Assembly (NCBI GenBank): GCA_964468045.1
Contig: CAYXTO010000004.1
Location: forward strand, 1-64,000
Length of the DNA stretch: 64,000 nucleotides
Reading direction: 5' to 3'
Origin: JAWKXU01 sp964468045
Lineage (GTDB): Bacteria; Pseudomonadota; Alphaproteobacteria; Sphingomonadales; Sphingomonadaceae
Shown: piece after piece, positions 24,684 to 34,288 of the stretch
Layout: each line of letters begins with the position of its first letter
How positions within the stretch are numbered: position 1 is the first letter of the stretch
Position numbers and translations under genes: made by a program
The notes under the pieces: generated by a model
Databases searched by the model: none
What the model saw: the letters and a program-made list of their open reading frames with translations, nothing else
Told to the model about the DNA's origin: nothing

Positions 24684-25613
24684 TCAGGCCGCGACGACAT
24701 GCGCATAAAGTCGCTGGATGTCGTCAGGCTGGCAAAGATCGTTGCCCGCCGTCAGAACGGCTGCGGCGCCGGCGGCAATGCCGAAGCGGAACGCCTCCAC
24801 CTCATCCAGGCCGCTCGCCAGGGCGAAAACCATCGCGGACAGGAAACTGTCCCCCGCGCCGACCGCGCTCTTCGCCTCGATGGCCAGGGCCGGAAGGAAA
24901 AGGGTGCCGGCCTTGCGCGCGAGGAGAGCGCCTTCATGACCCAGCGTCACCGCGACCAGCTCCGCCTGCCCCTTGCGCACGATGTCCATGGCGGCCGCCG
25001 CCACGGCCTCGACCCCATCCAGCTCCTCGCCGGTCAGCTGCCGCAGCTCCCCGATGCTCGGCTTGACCAGGAAGACATTGCCGCCGGCAAGCCCTTCGCG
25101 CAGGCCCGCGCCCGAGCTGTCGAGCACCATCCTGATACCGCGCGGAACGGCGAGCGCCGTGACACGGGCATAGAAATCCTCCGGCACTCCGGGAGGCAGC
25201 GAACCGCTGGCGACAAGGTAATCGCAGCGGGCATCGGCGATCCGGTCAAGACACTCTCGCCATTCCTCCGGAGCCACGACCGGACCGGGCGGAATGAAGC
25301 GGTATTCCTTCCCGCTCTCCAGTTCGAGCACGGCGGTGCCGACCCGGGTATGCCCCTTGATCGCGATCCGTTCGCGGACGAGCTGATGGACATCCAGCAA
25401 ACCGTCGAGCGCATGGCCCGTGGCGCCGCCCGACAGGTAATAGCAGCGCGCATTGCCGCCCAGCCGCACGAAGACCCGGGCCACGTTGATGCCCCCGCCG
25501 CCCGGGTCATAATGTTCCTTGCGCGTGCGCATCTTGTGGGTGTGGAACATCCTGTCCACTTCATAGGCAACGTCGATCGTCGGGTTGAGCGTAAGCGTGG
25601 CGATGTTCATCAT
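24684..25613 (-). CDS. PfkB-family sugar (phosphofructo)kinase
   Basis: About 309 aa. The start with MMNIATLTLNPTIDVAYEVD fits the 1-phosphofructokinase/6-phosphofructokinase-2 subgroup. GGGGINVARVFVRLGG is the substrate region, VKPSIGEL lies mid-protein, and VGAGDSFLSAMVFAL holds the catalytic Asp near the C-terminus. The exact sugar phosphate is uncertain; fructose-6-phosphate, tagatose-6-phosphate or ribose-based substrates are all possible. An upstream in-frame start (25649) lacks family support. It is divergent from the AMP phosphorylase gene, with a Fnr/FixK-type palindrome between them, and followed by the beta-CASP nuclease. Confidence 0.82.
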   Translation of the reverse strand: MMNIATLTLNPTIDVAYEVDRMFHTHKMRTRKEHYDPGGGGINVARVFVRLGGNARCYYLSGGATGHALDGLLDVHQLVRERIAIKGHTRVGTAVLELESGKEYRFIPPGPVVAPEEWRECLDRIADARCDYLVASGSLPPGVPEDFYARVTALAVPRGIRMVLDSSGAGLREGLAGGNVFLVKPSIGELRQLTGEELDGVEAVAAAAMDIVRKGQAELVAVTLGHEGALLARKAGTLFLPALAIEAKSAVGAGDSFLSAMVFALASGLDEVEAFRFGIAAGAAAVLTAGNDLCQPDDIQRLYAHVVAA

Positions 25614-25684
25614 GATGCCGGATCGTCTCAGATTGACAGGTGGCGTCAAGGCACGACAGTGGTTTTTTTGGCCGCCATACCGCC

Positions 25685-25698
25685 TTGACTCCGGTCAA
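25685..25698. promoter_or_regulatory. Fnr/FixK-type palindrome between pfkB and AMP phosphorylase genes
   Basis: TTGAC-TCCG-GTCAA is a perfect dyad matching the Crp/Fnr-superfamily pattern TTGA-N6-TCAA. It lies 72 bases before the pfkB-type start and 81 before the phosphorylase start, central in the 165-bp divergent region. One dimeric regulator could drive both operons. A looser TTGAC/GTCAA pair with a 7-base spacer sits nearby at about 25634-25650. Confidence 0.55.
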
Positions 25699-25778
25699 TG
25701 CAGAAGTCTTGCTGGCGGGCGATCGATCATACTGCCGTCGCCCGGCCGGCGGTACGCGAAGAACCAAAAGGGGGAGGA

Positions 25779-27263
25779 ATGAGAATACGCCGGATCGCCA
25801 TCGACACGCATCCGGAGAATACCGCCTTTCTCCTGCGCAAGGACAATGGCTATTCGGCCGAGCAATTTCGCGCCCTGCGCGAGATCGAGGTCGGCGATGG
25901 ATGCTGCTCGATCCTCGCCACGCTTGCGATTGTTGACGACCCCCGGATATTGGCGGGCGGGGAAATCGGCCTGGGGGAGCAGGCCTTCCGCCGTCTTGGC
26001 CTGCCGGAAGGGAGGGATGTCTCGATCAAGCAGGCGCGGCCGCCGCTCAGCCTGGAATATGTCCGGCGCAAGATCGACGGCGATACGCTGGATGAAGCCG
26101 AAATTCACGCGATCATCCAAGACGTGGCGGCCTATCGCTATTCGCCGATGGAGATCGCGGCATTCCTAGTCGCTTGTGCGGGCTTCATGAGCACGTCGGA
26201 AACGCTGGCCCTGACGCGAGCCATGGCCGATGCGGGAACCCGGCTGCGCTGGTCTTCCGAGATCGTGGTCGACAAGCACTGTATCGGCGGCGTTCCGGGA
26301 AACCGCACGTCAATGATCGTGGTTCCCATCATCGCCGCCCATGGTCTCATCATGCCCAAGACCTCCTCGCGCGCGATCACCTCTCCCTCCGGCACCGCCG
26401 ACACGATGGAAGTGCTGGCAAACGTCGACCTTTCCGAACAGGAGCTGCAGGCTGTCGTCGCCAGCGAGAACGCCGTCCTGGCCTGGGGCGGCCGCGTAAA
26501 TCTCTCGCCGGCGGACGACGTGCTGATAACGGTGGAGCGGCCGCTGCGCATCGACACGTTCGAGCAGATGGTGGCCTCCATCCTCTCGAAGAAGCTCGCA
26601 GCCGGTTCGACCCATCTCCTGATCGATATCCCCGTGGGGCCGAGCGCCAAGGTCCGCTCGCAAAGGGAAGCCATCCGCCTGCGCAAGCTTTTCGAGTATG
26701 TCGCGCACAAGCTGGGGCTGATGCTCGATGTGGTGCTGACCGACGGCTCGCAGCCGATCGGCCGCGGCGTCGGGCCGGTGCTGGAGGCGCGCGACGTCAT
26801 GGCCGTGCTGCGCAACGACGACGATGCCCCCGCCGACCTGCGCGAACGCTCGCTGATGCTTGCGGGCCGGGTCCTGGAATTCGATCCCACGCTGCGGGGC
26901 GGGCGCGGTTATGCGCGGGCGGTGGAGCTTCTGGGGTCGGGGCAGGCGCTTGCGGCCATGGAGCGGCTTATCGCGGCGCAAGGCAGGCGGCAGGTTCCGC
27001 CGGAGCTGGGCTCCTGCCGGCATGAGGTCCGCGCCGACCGCGCGGGAGTGATCTCGGCGATCGACTGTCACCTCATCGCCCGCATCGCCCGGCTTGCCGG
27101 AGCGCCGATGGACAAGGGAGCCGGGATCGACCTGCTGCGCAAGATCGGGGATCCTGTGCGCAAGGGCGAAACACTCTACAGGATCTACGCACATTCCGAG
27201 ACGGGACTGTCCTTCGCCCGCGAACTCGCGGAAGAATCGACCGGCTACATGGTGGCGGCATGA
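25779..27263 (+). CDS. AMP/thymidine phosphorylase family protein
   Basis: This 494-aa nucleoside/nucleotide phosphorylase starts at ATG 25779 behind a strong GGGGGAGG. The family signature KTSSRAITSPSGTADTMEVL is split here as KHCIGGVPGNRTS plus TSSRAITSPSGTADT. An N-terminal extension of about 80 residues (RRIAIDTHPENTAFLL) is shared with archaeal AMP phosphorylases, which turn AMP and phosphate into adenine and ribose 1,5-bisphosphate. The C-terminal barrel-sandwich domain (MDKGAGIDLLRKIGDPVRKGE) is present. AMP versus thymidine specificity is not settled. It overlaps the PRPP-synthetase-like gene by four bases. Confidence 0.85.
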   Translation: MRIRRIAIDTHPENTAFLLRKDNGYSAEQFRALREIEVGDGCCSILATLAIVDDPRILAGGEIGLGEQAFRRLGLPEGRDVSIKQARPPLSLEYVRRKIDGDTLDEAEIHAIIQDVAAYRYSPMEIAAFLVACAGFMSTSETLALTRAMADAGTRLRWSSEIVVDKHCIGGVPGNRTSMIVVPIIAAHGLIMPKTSSRAITSPSGTADTMEVLANVDLSEQELQAVVASENAVLAWGGRVNLSPADDVLITVERPLRIDTFEQMVASILSKKLAAGSTHLLIDIPVGPSAKVRSQREAIRLRKLFEYVAHKLGLMLDVVLTDGSQPIGRGVGPVLEARDVMAVLRNDDDAPADLRERSLMLAGRVLEFDPTLRGGRGYARAVELLGSGQALAAMERLIAAQGRRQVPPELGSCRHEVRADRAGVISAIDCHLIARIARLAGAPMDKGAGIDLLRKIGDPVRKGETLYRIYAHSETGLSFARELAEESTGYMVAA

Positions 27264-28153
27264 ACGCCGCCGTCTTCGCCTTCGAGGAAACGCAGGCGCA
27301 GGCAAGAGCGCTGGCCGCATGCCTGGACATTGCCTCGCATGACGTTTGCGTGCGCTCGTTTCCCGATGGCGAGAGCCTCGTCCGGGTTCCCTCGGCAGCA
27401 CGGACCGCCCTGCTCTTCCGCTCCCTGGATCACCCCAACGCCAAGCTGGTGGAAATCCTCCTCGCCGCATCGGCCTTGCGTGACGGGGGCGCCGAACGAG
27501 TCATGCTGGTCGCGCCCTATCTGGCCTATATGCGGCAGGACATGGCCTTCCATCCCGGCGAGGCGGTAAGCCAACGGGTGATCGGCAACCTCATCGCCGC
27601 CCATTTCGACGGGCTGGTGACGGTCGATCCCCACCTTCACCGCATCGCCGATCTCGGCGAAGTGATCAGGGGCATTGATGTCCTGAGCCTGTCGGCCGCG
27701 CCTGCGCTGGCAAAAGCGATCGAACAGGGCCTGCGGGAAGATACCATCCTCGTAGGCCCGGACATCGAATCCCGCCCCTGGGTGGAAAGCATCGCCAAGC
27801 CGCTGGGCCTGGAGGTGCTGGTCGGCGAAAAGCAGCGGTTCGGGGACCGGCAGGTCCGCCTTGTGCTGCCGCACGCCGGGAGGGCGCGGGGCCGGCCCGC
27901 CATCCTCGTCGATGACATCATATCAAGCGGAACCACGCTGCTTGCCTGCGCCGGCCTGCTGAGGGACGCCGGGGCAACCAGCGTCGAGGCCATCGCCACC
28001 CACTGCCTTGCCAGCGCCGCCGACCTTGCGCACCTGACAGCGAACGGCATCGACAGGATCAGGACGAGCGATACCGTTCCGGGTTCCGTGGCGGAGATAT
28101 CCATTGCGGAAACCCTGGCCGGGGCGATCCGCGGGCAGGGCTGGATTGGCTAG
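27260..28153 (+). CDS. Ribose-phosphate pyrophosphokinase-like protein
   Basis: This 297-aa member of the PRPP-synthetase family has the N-terminal VRSFPDGESLVRV, the ATP/Mg region VDPHLHR, MRQD in APYLAYMRQDMAF, and the PRPP-binding loop ILVDDIISSGTTL near residue 220. It is shorter than housekeeping Prs (about 315 aa) and its flexible loop (EKQRFGDRQV) differs from the usual KRR motif. It is therefore probably a specialised copy working with the phosphorylase encoded just upstream, with which it shares an ATGA overlap. Confidence 0.82.
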   Translation: MNAAVFAFEETQAQARALAACLDIASHDVCVRSFPDGESLVRVPSAARTALLFRSLDHPNAKLVEILLAASALRDGGAERVMLVAPYLAYMRQDMAFHPGEAVSQRVIGNLIAAHFDGLVTVDPHLHRIADLGEVIRGIDVLSLSAAPALAKAIEQGLREDTILVGPDIESRPWVESIAKPLGLEVLVGEKQRFGDRQVRLVLPHAGRARGRPAILVDDIISSGTTLLACAGLLRDAGATSVEAIATHCLASAADLAHLTANGIDRIRTSDTVPGSVAEISIAETLAGAIRGQGWIG

Positions 28154-28186
28154 GGTCAGGACTTGGCTGGCTCTGTTCCGCAGCCT

Positions 28187-29155
28187 TCATGTCCGGGCCA
28201 CGATCAGATAGGTCAGGTAGCCGGCATAAGCGAGGACGAACAACCCGCCCTCGAGGCGGGTAACGCTGCGGCCGCTGATGAAGACCGGTATGCATAGCAA
28301 TGCCACCGCCGCCGTCAGCGGAATATCGATGCGGATCAGGGCCTGCCCCACCTGAACCCCCGTATCCGGCACGATGCAGGTAATGCCGAGGATGAAGAGA
28401 ATATTGTAGATGCTGCTGCCCAGCAGATTGCCGATGGCAATGTCCCGCGCCTTGCGGATCGTGGAGACCACGGTCGTCACCAGTTCCGGCGATGAGGTCC
28501 CGATTGCAACGATGGTGAGGCCGATGAAGGCGTCGGAGACGCCCCATTGCCTTGCCAGCGCCACCGCGCCATCCACCAGCAGGTCCGCGCCGATTACAAT
28601 TATGACGAGCCCGGCTGCGAGCGCACCAAGGCTCAGCAGGTTTTCCGGTGTGGGAGTGGTGTCAGGCTCGGCCGCAAATTCCCTGCCGAAGGCCGCCTTG
28701 ACCGTTAGGCTCTCGCGGCGCGCGATGTGGATGATCGCCACCGTATAGGCAAGCGCGGATATCGTCAGGATGATGCCGTCGGTCCGCGAAAGATTGCCGT
28801 CCCAGGCCAGGGCAACCAGCATCAGCGAGGCAATGACCATGATTGGCAGGTCGAGCCGGATGGTCTGCATGCGGATGGCCAGCGGCTGGATCAACGCGCT
28901 CAATCCCAGGATCAGCAGGATATTGACGATGTTCGTGCCCGCGATGTTGCCGACCGCAAGCTCCCCCTCGCCGCGTAGCGCGGCGTCGATCCCGACCGCA
29001 AGTTCCGGCGTGCTGGTTCCCACGGCGACGATCGTCAACCCGATCACCAGCGGCGGCACGCCCAGCCGCGCGGCGACATGCGTGCCGCCCCGCACCACAA
29101 GCTCGGCTCCCAGGATCAGCAGGGCAAGCCCGGCCACGCACCAGACAAGCGCCAT
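28187..29155 (-). CDS. CaCA-family calcium/sodium (or proton) antiporter
   Basis: This 322-aa protein has about ten membrane helices and two inverted alpha repeats: VGTSTPELAVGIDA with GNIAGTNIVNILLILG in the first half, and IGTSSPELVTTVVS with GNLLGSSIYNILFILG in the second. These are the cation-binding motifs of YrbG-type exchangers. It follows the universal stress protein by 21 bases, completing an ATPase-Usp-antiporter string. With a P2-type ATPase in the same string, a role in calcium homeostasis is likely. Confidence 0.88.
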   Translation of the reverse strand: MALVWCVAGLALLILGAELVVRGGTHVAARLGVPPLVIGLTIVAVGTSTPELAVGIDAALRGEGELAVGNIAGTNIVNILLILGLSALIQPLAIRMQTIRLDLPIMVIASLMLVALAWDGNLSRTDGIILTISALAYTVAIIHIARRESLTVKAAFGREFAAEPDTTPTPENLLSLGALAAGLVIIVIGADLLVDGAVALARQWGVSDAFIGLTIVAIGTSSPELVTTVVSTIRKARDIAIGNLLGSSIYNILFILGITCIVPDTGVQVGQALIRIDIPLTAAVALLCIPVFISGRSVTRLEGGLFVLAYAGYLTYLIVART

Positions 29156-29176
29156 TATCGCAACGATGCCGTCATC

Positions 29177-30067
29177 TCAGGCGCCCGGATCCCGCACGAG
29201 CAGGACATCGCCCGGCACCGTGTCAATGATCCGCCGCGCGGTGCTGCCAATGACCAGCTCGTAGATCGCTCCGCCGCCATGGCTGCCGACGACGGTGAGA
29301 TCGACCTGATGGCCGCGCACATAGTCGCGCAGCAACGCTTCCGGCACACCATGCTCGATCAGATGGCCGATGCGGTGCCGCACCTCCCCGGCAATATTGG
29401 CTTCGGCCAGGAAGCGATTGGCGGCTTCCTCCTCCATGGCGCGGAAGCCGACCTTGACCTCCTCTTTCGTGAGATAACTTGCGAAGGGCACGTCATAGCC
29501 GTTGAACAGAGTAAAGTCCGCCTCGGGAAAAAAGCGGGTCGCGGCTTCCAGCGCATGCCGCGAGGACGCGGCGAAGTCCGTTGCAATCACCACCCTGCGA
29601 TAGGGAGCGCGCGCCTTGTTCCGGGTAATCAGCAACGGAGCCGGCGAGTTGCGCATCAGCCGCTGAACGGTGTCGCCCAGCAGAGAACGATTCAGCGGTT
29701 CATCGCGCGCGACGCCAGTGACGATCAACCCCGCGTTTTCGCGAGCCGCGGCGGCGAGGACGATATCCGCCGGCTTGCCCGCCTCGACATGGACGTCGAT
29801 TGCGACAGGCAGCTCAGCGAGCTCGGCCAGCAGCTGGTCGCGGGCGCGCTGCTCAGGGTCGGGCGGACGCCGCCATGACGGCGTTTCCCAGATTCGCGAG
29901 AGATCGGGATGCTCTTCCGTTTCGACCGCATGCACCGCCAGGATTCGGGCATTCCATTGTTTCGCAAGCTGGACCGCACGGTCGAGCGCGCGGTCACAGC
30001 GCGCGCTGAGGTCGGTGGCGATCAGGATCGTGGCGGGCGGTCCGTTCATCCATCCCGGCTCGGTCAT
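29177..30067 (-). CDS. Universal stress protein, two tandem Usp domains
   Basis: This 296-aa protein has two Usp folds, about 12-150 (ILIATDLSARCDRALDRAVQLA) and 155-294 (RRVVIATDFAASSRHALEAATRFF). The second ends with the nucleotide-binding pattern GSHGGGAIYELVIGSTA followed by RRIIDTVPGDVLLV, and the first has a degenerate version. Usp proteins support survival during starvation or oxygen limitation, often by binding ATP. It lies between the P-type ATPase and the antiporter on the same strand. Confidence 0.88.
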   Translation of the reverse strand: MTEPGWMNGPPATILIATDLSARCDRALDRAVQLAKQWNARILAVHAVETEEHPDLSRIWETPSWRRPPDPEQRARDQLLAELAELPVAIDVHVEAGKPADIVLAAAARENAGLIVTGVARDEPLNRSLLGDTVQRLMRNSPAPLLITRNKARAPYRRVVIATDFAASSRHALEAATRFFPEADFTLFNGYDVPFASYLTKEEVKVGFRAMEEEAANRFLAEANIAGEVRHRIGHLIEHGVPEALLRDYVRGHQVDLTVVGSHGGGAIYELVIGSTARRIIDTVPGDVLLVRDPGA

Positions 30068-30092
30068 TGTCCTTCTCCTTGCTTTGCACGTA

Positions 30093-32774
30093 TCATTCCC
30101 GAAGCTCCTCGAACCATCCGAGTTTTCGCATCAGCAGCTTCTCGCCTTCGAGCAGCACCATCAGCCCTGCGCCGATCGCGACGATCAGCAGGCCGTCGGC
30201 CAGGGTGAGCGGACGGCTTTGGAAGATGTCGTTCATGAACGGCAGATAGGTGAAGGCGAGCTGGCCGATCACGACAGCCACAATCGCAACCAGTACGGCG
30301 GGCGTGCCGAGCGCGCCGCGCCAACTGATCGATCTCCTATGCAGATACCGCACGTTGAACAGGTAGAATATCTCGCCCACGATCAGCATGTTGACGACCA
30401 TGGTCCGTGCGGTCTCGATATCGCGTCCTTGCCCCAGCACATGAAAGAAGATGCCGAGCGATATGCCGGCGAGAAGCACCGAGACGACCAGCACCCGCCA
30501 TAGCAGGAAAGGCGAGAGCAAAGGCGCATCCGGCCGACGAGGCGGACGACGCATCACCCCGGGCTCGGAAGGCTCGAAGGCCAGCGCGAGGCCCAGCGTC
30601 GCCTCCAGGATGAGGTTGACCCACAGGATCTGCGTCGCCGTCATCGGCAGCGCAAAGCCGACCAGAATCGCGAACACCACGACCAGCGTCTCGCCGCCGT
30701 TGGTCGGAATCGTCCAGGCCGTGACCTTGCGGATGTTGTCGTAAACGGTGCGGCCTTCGTGCACGGCGTTGACGATCGAGGCGAAATTGTCGTCGAGCAG
30801 CACCATCTCAGCGGCTTCCTTGGCCGCCTCGGTGCCTTTCAGTCCCATCGCGGTGCCGACATCGGCCTGCTTGAGCGAGGGCGCGTCGTTGACGCCGTCA
30901 CCGGTCATCGCCACGATCGCGCCATCGGCCTGGAGCGCGCGCACGATCCGCAGCTTGTGCTCCGGGCTGGTGCGCGCGAACACCGAGACGCGCCGGACAA
31001 GCTCTGCCAGCGCAGCATCGTCGAGACCATCCAGCTCCGCCCCGGTGACTGCCTGGGGATCATCGGCCAAGCCGAGTTGGCGGGAGATGGCAAGCGCGGT
31101 GGCGGCGTGATCGCCGGTGATCATCTTCACTTCGATCCCGGCGGACCGGCATTCGGCGATCGCCGCCATCGCCTCCGGGCGGGGCGGATCGATGAAGCCG
31201 ATGATGCCGAGCAGATCGATATCGGCCACGTCGTCGAAGCCCAGCCGGGTGGTGCCGGCAGGCAGGGTCTTCATGCCGAACGCAAGCACCCGCTCGCCCT
31301 CGTTGGCTGCCTCCGCGATACGGGCATTCCAGAATTGGAGATCGAGCGGGGGCGCGGTCATGGCGAACAGCGCCTCGGGCGCTCCCTTGACGAAGGCGAC
31401 CACTTCGCCCGTCGGCGCCCGATGCAGCGAAGCCATGAAGCGGTGGGCGGCGTCGAAGGGAATTTCGTCGAGGCGGAGCCATTCGCCACGGACATGGGCG
31501 GGATCGAGCCCTGCTTTCATTCCCAACGCGACCAGCGCGCCTTCCATGGGATCGCCGTCCACCGCCCACTGCCCGGCGGACTCCCGCAACTGCGCATCGT
31601 TGCACAGCAGGCCGCAGCGAAGCACGGGCAGCGCTGCGGCAAGCGCTTCGGCATCGTCATCCGCATCCTGCGCGACGATTTCGCCCTTGGGGGCGTAGCC
31701 CGAGCCACCGACAAGGAGGCGGTGCGCGGGCATCACGACCCGCCTCGCGGTCATCTCGTTGCGAGTGAGCGTGCCGGTCTTGTCCGAGCAGATGACGGAG
31801 GTCGCACCCAGCGTCTCCACGGCGGGGAGCTTGCGGATCACCGCATTGCGACCGGCCATGCGCCTGACGCCGATCGCCAGGGTGATGGTGATGACGGCCG
31901 GCAGCCCCTCGGGAATCACGCCCACCGCGAGCGCGACCACCGCGATCAGCGCATCGTCCCAGGCGAAGGAGCGGACGATCACCGCGAAGGCGAAGAGCAG
32001 CGCCGCGCCCGCGAAAACGATAGCGGTGAAACGATGGGCGAAACGTTCGATCTGGCGCAGCAGCGGTGTCGTCAGGGTCTCGACGGACTGGATCAGAGCA
32101 CTGATCCGGCCGATCTCGGTCCCGGTGCCGGTTGCGACGACAACACCGGTTGCCTGCCCCGCCGCCACCAACGTGCCGGAGAAGGCCATGTTCGTGCGCT
32201 CTGCGAGAGGCGCCTCGACGGGTATGACGCCTTCCTCCTTTTCGGCAGCGACGGATTCGCCAGTCAGCGCCGCCTCGTCGATCAGCAGGCCGCGGGCGCG
32301 CAGCAGCCTGAGGTCAGCGGGCACGCGATCGCCCGCCTCCAGCATCACGATGTCGCCGGGCACGAGGTCCGGGACCGCTACCCGGGTGCGCGCGCCGGCG
32401 CGCAACGCGACGGCATGCGGCGCAATCATGCTCCTGATGGCATTCAGCGCCTGCTCCGCCTTCCCTTCCTGGGCAAAGCCGACAATCGCATTGACCAGGA
32501 CGACGACGAGAATGACGGTGGCGTCGATCGCATGGCCGAGCAGCATCGCCGCCACCGCACCGGCAAGCAGAAAATAGATGAGCGCGCTGCGGAACTGCTT
32601 GAGAAAGCGAAAAAGCGGGTGAAGGGGCTTGGCCCCGGGCAGCACGTTGGGGCCATGCTCGCCAAGCCGCCGGGCAACATCTTCGGGCTCGAGGCCCGCT
32701 CGGGCGGTCCCCAGCATCGCCAGCAATCGCTCCTCGGGCTCGGCGTGCCAGGTGGTGGCGGATGGAATATTCAC
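30093..32774 (-). CDS. P2-type (SERCA/Ca2+-like) cation-transporting ATPase
   Basis: This 893-aa P-type ATPase has a cation-ATPase N domain (WHAEPEERLLAMLGTARAGL), actuator TGES (ALTGESVA), the M4 motif VIPEGLPAVIT, the phosphorylation site ICSDKTGTLTRNE, KGAPEALF in the N domain, MTGDGVNDAPSLKQADVG in the hinge, and ten membrane helices. The PEGLP motif points to calcium or related divalent cations rather than heavy metals. It is first in a minus-strand string with Usp and CaCA genes. Confidence 0.9.
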   Translation of the reverse strand: MNIPSATTWHAEPEERLLAMLGTARAGLEPEDVARRLGEHGPNVLPGAKPLHPLFRFLKQFRSALIYFLLAGAVAAMLLGHAIDATVILVVVLVNAIVGFAQEGKAEQALNAIRSMIAPHAVALRAGARTRVAVPDLVPGDIVMLEAGDRVPADLRLLRARGLLIDEAALTGESVAAEKEEGVIPVEAPLAERTNMAFSGTLVAAGQATGVVVATGTGTEIGRISALIQSVETLTTPLLRQIERFAHRFTAIVFAGAALLFAFAVIVRSFAWDDALIAVVALAVGVIPEGLPAVITITLAIGVRRMAGRNAVIRKLPAVETLGATSVICSDKTGTLTRNEMTARRVVMPAHRLLVGGSGYAPKGEIVAQDADDDAEALAAALPVLRCGLLCNDAQLRESAGQWAVDGDPMEGALVALGMKAGLDPAHVRGEWLRLDEIPFDAAHRFMASLHRAPTGEVVAFVKGAPEALFAMTAPPLDLQFWNARIAEAANEGERVLAFGMKTLPAGTTRLGFDDVADIDLLGIIGFIDPPRPEAMAAIAECRSAGIEVKMITGDHAATALAISRQLGLADDPQAVTGAELDGLDDAALAELVRRVSVFARTSPEHKLRIVRALQADGAIVAMTGDGVNDAPSLKQADVGTAMGLKGTEAAKEAAEMVLLDDNFASIVNAVHEGRTVYDNIRKVTAWTIPTNGGETLVVVFAILVGFALPMTATQILWVNLILEATLGLALAFEPSEPGVMRRPPRRPDAPLLSPFLLWRVLVVSVLLAGISLGIFFHVLGQGRDIETARTMVVNMLIVGEIFYLFNVRYLHRRSISWRGALGTPAVLVAIVAVVIGQLAFTYLPFMNDIFQSRPLTLADGLLIVAIGAGLMVLLEGEKLLMRKLGWFEELRE

Positions 32775-32934
32775 GGTATCGATAGAAACGCGTCTTCTCC
32801 TTTTCGCGCGGCGTAATTGATGGAAAGCAGGCTCTGCTTGAGTTCAGGCTTCCCCCATGTCTGCTTGCACCGCCATTGTTACGGCAAAGGCGGGAAGGCG
32901 CAACCCGCTGGCGGCTGAAAGCCGAGCCCGATGT

Positions 32935-34242
32935 TCAGCCAATCGCCCTGGCGAGATCGTCCCTGAATTTCGGATGGGCGATGCCGATCAGAGCTTTGGC
33001 GCGCTGGCGCAGCGACTTGCCCTTGAGGTCCACCGCGCCATATTCGGTAACAATGATATGGGTGTCGTTGCGCGGCGTCGTGACCGGCCCTTCCAGCACG
33101 GGCACGATGCGGGACACGGCCCCTCCCTTCGCAGTCGAATGGCAGGCGATGATCGACTTGCCCCCCTTCGATCCCGCCGCACCGCGTACGAAGTCCAATT
33201 GCCCCCCGGAACCGCTGTACTGTCGCCCCAGCAGATGCTCCGAATTGCAGGCGCCGCCAAGATCAACCTGGATCGTCGCATTGACCGACACGACATTGTC
33301 GTTCTTGGCGATATGGCGCGGGTCGTTGACGATATGGACCGGCGCACTGTGCATCGAGGGATTGTCGTGGAGGAGATCGTAGAAGGCGCGGTCTCCCATC
33401 GCGAAGGTGAAGACGCTGCGGCCGCGATAGGTCGTCTTGCGCTGGTTGGTCACGGCCCCGCAGTCGATAAGGGCGGCGAGCCCCGGCGTCATGAGCTCCG
33501 TATGGATGCCGAGGTGCCTGTGCCCGGAAAGCTTGGCGCAGACCGCATTGGGCAATGATCCGATCCCCATCTGCAGGCAGGCGCCATCATCGATCAAACT
33601 CGCGATCGTTCCCGCAATCACTTCATCCTCGGGGGAGGCAAGACGGGGAACATGCTCCGCCAGTGGTACGTCGTTCTCGACGATGGCGTCCACCTCGGAG
33701 ACATGGAGAAGGGATTCGCCGAACACTCGCGGCATGTTCGGATTGACTTCGACTACCAGACGTTTCGCGCTGCGCGCGGCGGTCGTCGCATAATCGTTGT
33801 TGGTGCCGAAGGTGAACCAGCCGTGGCGATCCATCGGCGACACGGTGGCGACGAAGGCGTCGAGCTCGACCCTCTGCGAGAGCAGGCGCGCGGATTCGCT
33901 GAAGGCGCAAGGCATGAAGTCGATCACGTCGCATCCGTCGGCAGTGGCGTGTTTGATAAGGGCCCGCTCGACCTCGGTCATGAACATGCAATGCGGCCGC
34001 ACGCGATCGAGCAGATCGTGGCGCAGGATCGTTTCCCCGGCATGCGCCATGGAGTGGAAATACCACAAATGGAGATCCGACAGGGAGCCGGCCTCCACAC
34101 GGGCCGCCAGCGCCGCAAGCAAGGCTGGCGGCTGCCCGATCGCCATGCCCATCGCCACCTGCGCGCCCGATGCGATGCCTTCGACCGCAACCTCGGCGGA
34201 GACGAGCCTGGAGCGATATTCGGCGGCGACATCCCTGACCAT
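32935..34242 (-). CDS. Acetyl-CoA hydrolase/CoA-transferase family protein
   Basis: The product of about 435 aa is of the acetyl-CoA hydrolase / 4-hydroxybutyrate CoA-transferase family. Visible signatures are LQMGIGSLPNAV, HLGIHTELMTPG with the catalytic Glu region, and a C-terminal IVTEYGAVDLKGKSLRQRAKALIGIAHP. It moves CoA between acyl groups, which helps acetate or butyrate turnover under low oxygen. The start is uncertain: ATG 34242 (MVRDVAAEYRSRL) is chosen. GTG 34284, five bases past the mnhG stop, is possible, and the long open frame to 34356 would overlap mnhG. Confidence 0.82.
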   Translation of the reverse strand: MVRDVAAEYRSRLVSAEVAVEGIASGAQVAMGMAIGQPPALLAALAARVEAGSLSDLHLWYFHSMAHAGETILRHDLLDRVRPHCMFMTEVERALIKHATADGCDVIDFMPCAFSESARLLSQRVELDAFVATVSPMDRHGWFTFGTNNDYATTAARSAKRLVVEVNPNMPRVFGESLLHVSEVDAIVENDVPLAEHVPRLASPEDEVIAGTIASLIDDGACLQMGIGSLPNAVCAKLSGHRHLGIHTELMTPGLAALIDCGAVTNQRKTTYRGRSVFTFAMGDRAFYDLLHDNPSMHSAPVHIVNDPRHIAKNDNVVSVNATIQVDLGGACNSEHLLGRQYSGSGGQLDFVRGAAGSKGGKSIIACHSTAKGGAVSRIVPVLEGPVTTPRNDTHIIVTEYGAVDLKGKSLRQRAKALIGIAHPKFRDDLARAIG

Positions 34243-34288
34243 GCGCTTCAATACCGCCTTCGGCGCGCTCTGGCCATCCGCCACGGCA

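Noticed and set aside
30759..32816. 685-codon plus-strand frame opposite the P-type ATPase
   Set aside because: It is the mirror of a clear P2 ATPase, with low-complexity His/Arg/Asp composition and no recognisable motif. Long antisense frames are common at this GC content.
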